Assembly (NCBI GenBank): GCA_943704495.1
Contig: CALSCR010003943.1
Span: 1-26,125 of the forward strand
Source: Pigoraptor chileana
Lineage: Eukaryota; Opisthokonta; Filasterea
DNA length: 26,125 nucleotides
Direction of reading: 5' to 3'
Position 1 is the first letter of the stretch; every line of letters starts with the position of its first letter. Both the position numbers and the translations under genes were made by a program. The notes beneath the pieces were generated by a model that ran no database searches, was not told where the DNA came from, and saw only the letters and a program-made list of their open reading frames with translations. Shown in pieces: positions 23,190 to 26,125 of this stretch.

Positions 23190-23749
23190 ATAAGGGCTTG
23201 GGTGTTTCCTCTGACATTGCCGGCCGCCCATCTGACCTCACCTTTGGCGGTGTTGTGGCTGCCTACAGCCGAGTAGCCCCCCTTTTTTGTGCGCTCCGGT
23301 GTTAGTGTGTCACGCATGAACCGAGCGATTCGTGTACATGGACTGAAATGACGCATTTAATGCGCTGTGTTTTCCACGAATATTGCCGCGGTGTGGTCCG
23401 TTTATATGGACACACACTGCAGTGCCAGTGGCCGTGCGTTCTGGAGGCGCGGACAGTACTAGTCGATTTCATGCTGATGCTGCTGATGCTGTCACTGACA
23501 GGCCGCAGCATCGGACATTGACAGTCGAGTGCGCCGCATATCAAACAGCACCTGTAATTTCTATGTCGACCAACGGAACCTCAAACTGCAACCGAAGCGA
23601 ATCTCTTTGACCTGCCGAGAAACAGAGTTCCATGCACGGTGTGCATCCAATGCCACCGGTGATGGAGTGCGCGTGCACTTGCGGGCTCTGCACACACTGT
23701 GCAACATTTTTACCAACATTTTTTACCTAAAGCCGGCATCTCGGTGTAA
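23190..23749 (+). other. Spacer with a possible 5' exon of the next gene
   Basis: This 560-base stretch follows the ENOPH1 stop. A frame from ATG 23348 to TGA 23521 (57 residues) reads MTHLMRCVFHEYCRGVVRLY, continuing to a hydrophobic LVDFMLMLLMLSLTG. It could be the first exon of the unrecognised gene downstream, or chance. A second frame nearby (RRISNSTCNFYVDQRN, from about 23531) is also open for over 300 bases. A 12-base near-tandem repeat (caacatttttac) lies at about 23700-23726. I could not join these pieces convincingly. Confidence 0.3.
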
Positions 23750-23794
23750 CTCCTGGGATTTGCCGCATGTGCGCCGCTTGTCGACGATCTCAAG

Positions 23795-24288
23795 GCAATC
23801 CATGACCCCGCCGCCACACTGCAGGTGTTCCACTGCGACGTTGCTGCGCACAACCTCGCCCGGTACCAGGACAGCGATTTCATGAAAGTGCTACTTATGG
23901 GCTTTGGGTGTGCCGTCGTCGTGAATGCGGATCTTGAGGCGGATGACAAATTCGCTGAGGCGACTGCCAAGTCGGATATGCAGGTGCCCTACTCGGGGTC
24001 GATGTGGTACGCCTCGACGTCCGCTCTCGAGCAGCTTATTGACGGCGATGAAGTCGTCGATGACGGTGGAGACAGCAGTTGGAATTGTCACACTGCGTGG
24101 ATGGGGACAGTTAGAGTGACGCCACATTCGACCTCGAGGGCCTCGTGAAAAGCATCGCGGCGCTGGAGGTGCCGGGAGTCGCCGATTTCATCGATGACGA
24201 ATCTGAGCGCATTTACAGTGAGCGTCATAAGTCGTGGACAAGCTTTACACCGCAAGACCTGCTTGACGTATGGAGGAGGGTCTTTTAG
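23795..24288 (+). CDS. Unrecognised protein, terminal exons
   Basis: Two stretches look coding, but I do not recognise the family. The first is open from 23750 and reads PLVDDLKAIHDPAATLQ, VFHCDVAAHNLARYQDSDFM and KVLLMGFGCAVVVNADLEAD, ending near LEQLIDGDE. Possible acceptors precede 23795 (CAAG) or 23825 (CTGCAG). The second is 24115-24288, reading SDATFDLEGLVKSIAALEVP to TPQDLLDVWRRVF and TAG, in a different frame. A short intron of about 62 bases (24053-24114) in phase 0 would join them, although its GTCGTC donor is weak. The mixed acidic and hydrophobic composition resembles a soluble alpha/beta protein. The 5' part of the gene is unresolved: a TAA at 23747-23749 blocks the frame upstream, so an intron boundary must lie here if the gene is intact. 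Confidence 0.5.
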
Positions 24289-25421
24289 TTAAAGCTTCCA
24301 CTTCTGGACGCAATGCATCCAGCGTTTGAAGCGGCCACACGAGGTAATCACGACGAAGTAGCGGCAGAGCTCCGGAAACTGCGACTCCAGACCTGCTCGA
24401 CGTCCGACGAGTGACACTGGCCCATAGATGTTGCACTGCCATGTGACTCTACAGTCAGTGCTTTTATATCTGGGCGGTTAGACAATAATAAGATCAGTAG
24501 GTAAGCTGGCACTTCCGTCACGGCCTGACTAGCCGCGGGACCCGTGGGCCAACGTCCAGTCGGCAGGCCGCGGCGGACTGGCCGGCCAGTGCCCCGCCAA
24601 TGATTTCCGCAAACCAGTCCGATACAATGACCGCAGATGCATTGCAATTGTGTTGCTCATCGCCGCGAAATGCGCGGTTCCCGAGACGTTGTTGAGAGAA
24701 TTCCACATAATTAATCAATGGTGAGATTATTCACGAGTGTGCACCAAACCTAAACCAAACCGCGCGTGCGCTTACTGTATCGCCGTCACACAACCCCGGC
24801 TGTATAAATTAGTTACACAGAGGAACGGCAAACTGAGTGGTGAACTTTTAAATAGATGCGATCATAGTAATTGCACATTCAGACCCGTTCCGTGGAAAGC
24901 CAGTCAAAGTTTCAATAAAGTAACCCTGCTTGTAGCTGAGTGCCATCCGTTAATACAAACTAGTGGCCGCTTTCAGCTCCGGCGCAGCATCGCCTGCTCC
25001 CATCGCCAAAATTCATGAAGAGTGTATCGTAAGCAGCCTCGTGTTTTTCAACCGCATACTTCTTGATTTTCAACTCATGTCTCAAAGCCCGGGCTGAGTG
25101 GATATATCCCACAAAAGTAGTATAATAATTTTAATACAGTGAAGTCATGCAAATGTACAGAAACATATAATTATGTACAAAAACAAACCAAAGACATGAA
25201 AAGAGTGCATCGCAAACGAAGAAGAGGCGACATTCAAAGCGACAGACGCGCACACGCAAACGAGAGATGATAAACTGAAGGAGGGTGTGAGCACCACATG
25301 AAGCAACTGCATAAACAGACTTCCAAACTAAAGGCAATTGCAAGTACCAATGCCCTTCAGAAAATATGACAAAACGCAAGACGAAAAGAAACGACGTAGT
25401 TTCAGGCGACACATGGCATCA
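24289..25421. other. Tail-to-tail spacer, 1.1 kb
   Basis: This spacer lies between the unrecognised plus-strand gene and the minus-strand gene at the right edge. The first 400 bases include a GC-rich patch (about 24515-24620) with GGCCGGCC-type palindromes resembling the patch near 16190. The remainder is AT-richer and shows only short open frames without motifs. No gene is supported. Confidence 0.55.
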
Positions 25422-25869
25422 TTACACAACGTCTAGTGTTGTGTGGGGTCCCGTGACAGCGATACCCGGGGCTGTCACCTCGGGCCGTTTTTCCCTCCGC
25501 GGGTGGTGGTGCGACGCTCTATCATTTCGGGGGAGAATCTGTCCGTACATTTTCTCCAACTTTCCGAGGGCCCTGCGCCTGTCAGTGTCGGTGATGCGGC
25601 TCGCGTTGGGTCCGTGGACAATCCGCGCCTTCTCAATCGCCTTCATGAGCGTTGTGGGGAGGTTTGGTGCGAATCGAACTTCACGCTGCTGGACGCCACC
25701 GCCAAGGGCCAATCCACCCCCCCCGGCACCACTCACAGCCCCGTAGAGGCCGCTACTGCCACGTTCCGTCTTTGCGGCAAAATTGCGCGCGAAAAAGGGT
25801 GCGAATGTACGCGATCTTCTGTCAAAGAACTCGCCCAGTGAGAGGTGGTCGTAGTCACGCTCCGAGATG
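25422..25869 (-). CDS. Last exon of an unrecognised gene (5' partial)
   Basis: This is a 149-residue terminal exon ending in TGA-class stop at 25422. It is preceded by a good acceptor (AACAAACAG) at 25871-25870, phase 2. The frame reads ISERDYDHLSLGEFFDRRSRTF, then a Gly-rich SGAGGGGLALGGG segment. A basic, helical stretch follows (TTLMKAIEKARIVHG, DRRRALGKLEKMYGQILPR), and then a His/Arg-rich tail. Composition suggests a nucleic-acid- or protein-binding tail, but no domain is recognised. Upstream exons lie beyond the right edge, past a long CA repeat. GC content and lack of stops on this strand support coding. Confidence 0.55.
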
Positions 25870-25977
25870 CTGTTTGTTATGGAGAGGGAAATCGCAAAAA
25901 ACATTTAAGCAAGAAATAGTCAGAATCAAGAACAAAACCCAGTCAAAAAACAGGTTCACATGTACAAGCCAAACTCG

Positions 25978-26125
<148 letters not shown>

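Overview
The window is nuclear DNA from a eukaryote. Nearly every gene is split by GT..AG introns of about 55 to 1050 bases, coding exons are GC-rich, and introns and spacers carry many CA/GT, CT and CATACA simple repeats. Gene density is about one gene per 3 kb. The gene set (an FBXL4 orthologue with its discoidin-like N-terminus, a DUF4470-MYND protein, an ENOPH1-type phosphatase, a fungal/gammaproteobacterial-type orotate phosphoribosyltransferase and a DIT1/PvcA-type isocyanide synthase) suggests a free-living protist, perhaps a unicellular relative of animals. That placement is inference. I see no RNA gene, CRISPR array, transposon or virus-like element.

Layout, left to right. (1) 144-2066 (+): C-terminal five exons of a long-chain acyl-CoA dehydrogenase (ACADL); the N-terminal half lies off the left edge. 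(2) 2837-6378 (-): a complete FBXL4-type F-box/LRR gene in eight or nine exons, converging on ACADL. (3) 6805-10790 (+): a nine-exon SET-domain lysine methyltransferase of the RuBisCO-LSMT/SETD class, divergent from FBXL4 across a 426-base spacer. (4) 11758-15760 (-): a 1249-residue DUF4470 + MYND zinc-finger protein with one intron. (5) 16918-19474 (-): a three-exon DIT1/PvcA-family isocyanide (isonitrile) synthase with matching CDCxCxxC cysteine clusters at its two ends. (6) 20078-20890 (+): a two-exon stand-alone orotate phosphoribosyltransferase. (7) 21457-23189 (+): a five-exon enolase-phosphatase E1 of the methionine salvage pathway. (8) about 23795-24288 (+): terminal exons of a protein I do not recognise. 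(9) 25422-25869 (-): the last exon of another unrecognised gene that enters from the right edge.

Exon joins were worked out by hand from splice signals, phase continuity and remembered family sequences. In the seven named genes every join keeps the reading frame. The genes do not form one pathway: fatty-acid oxidation, mitochondrial quality control, protein methylation, pyrimidine synthesis and methionine salvage are ordinary housekeeping. The isocyanide synthase is the accessory gene and the most interesting item. Its twin cysteine clusters suggest a possible link to metal handling, which is a hypothesis only.
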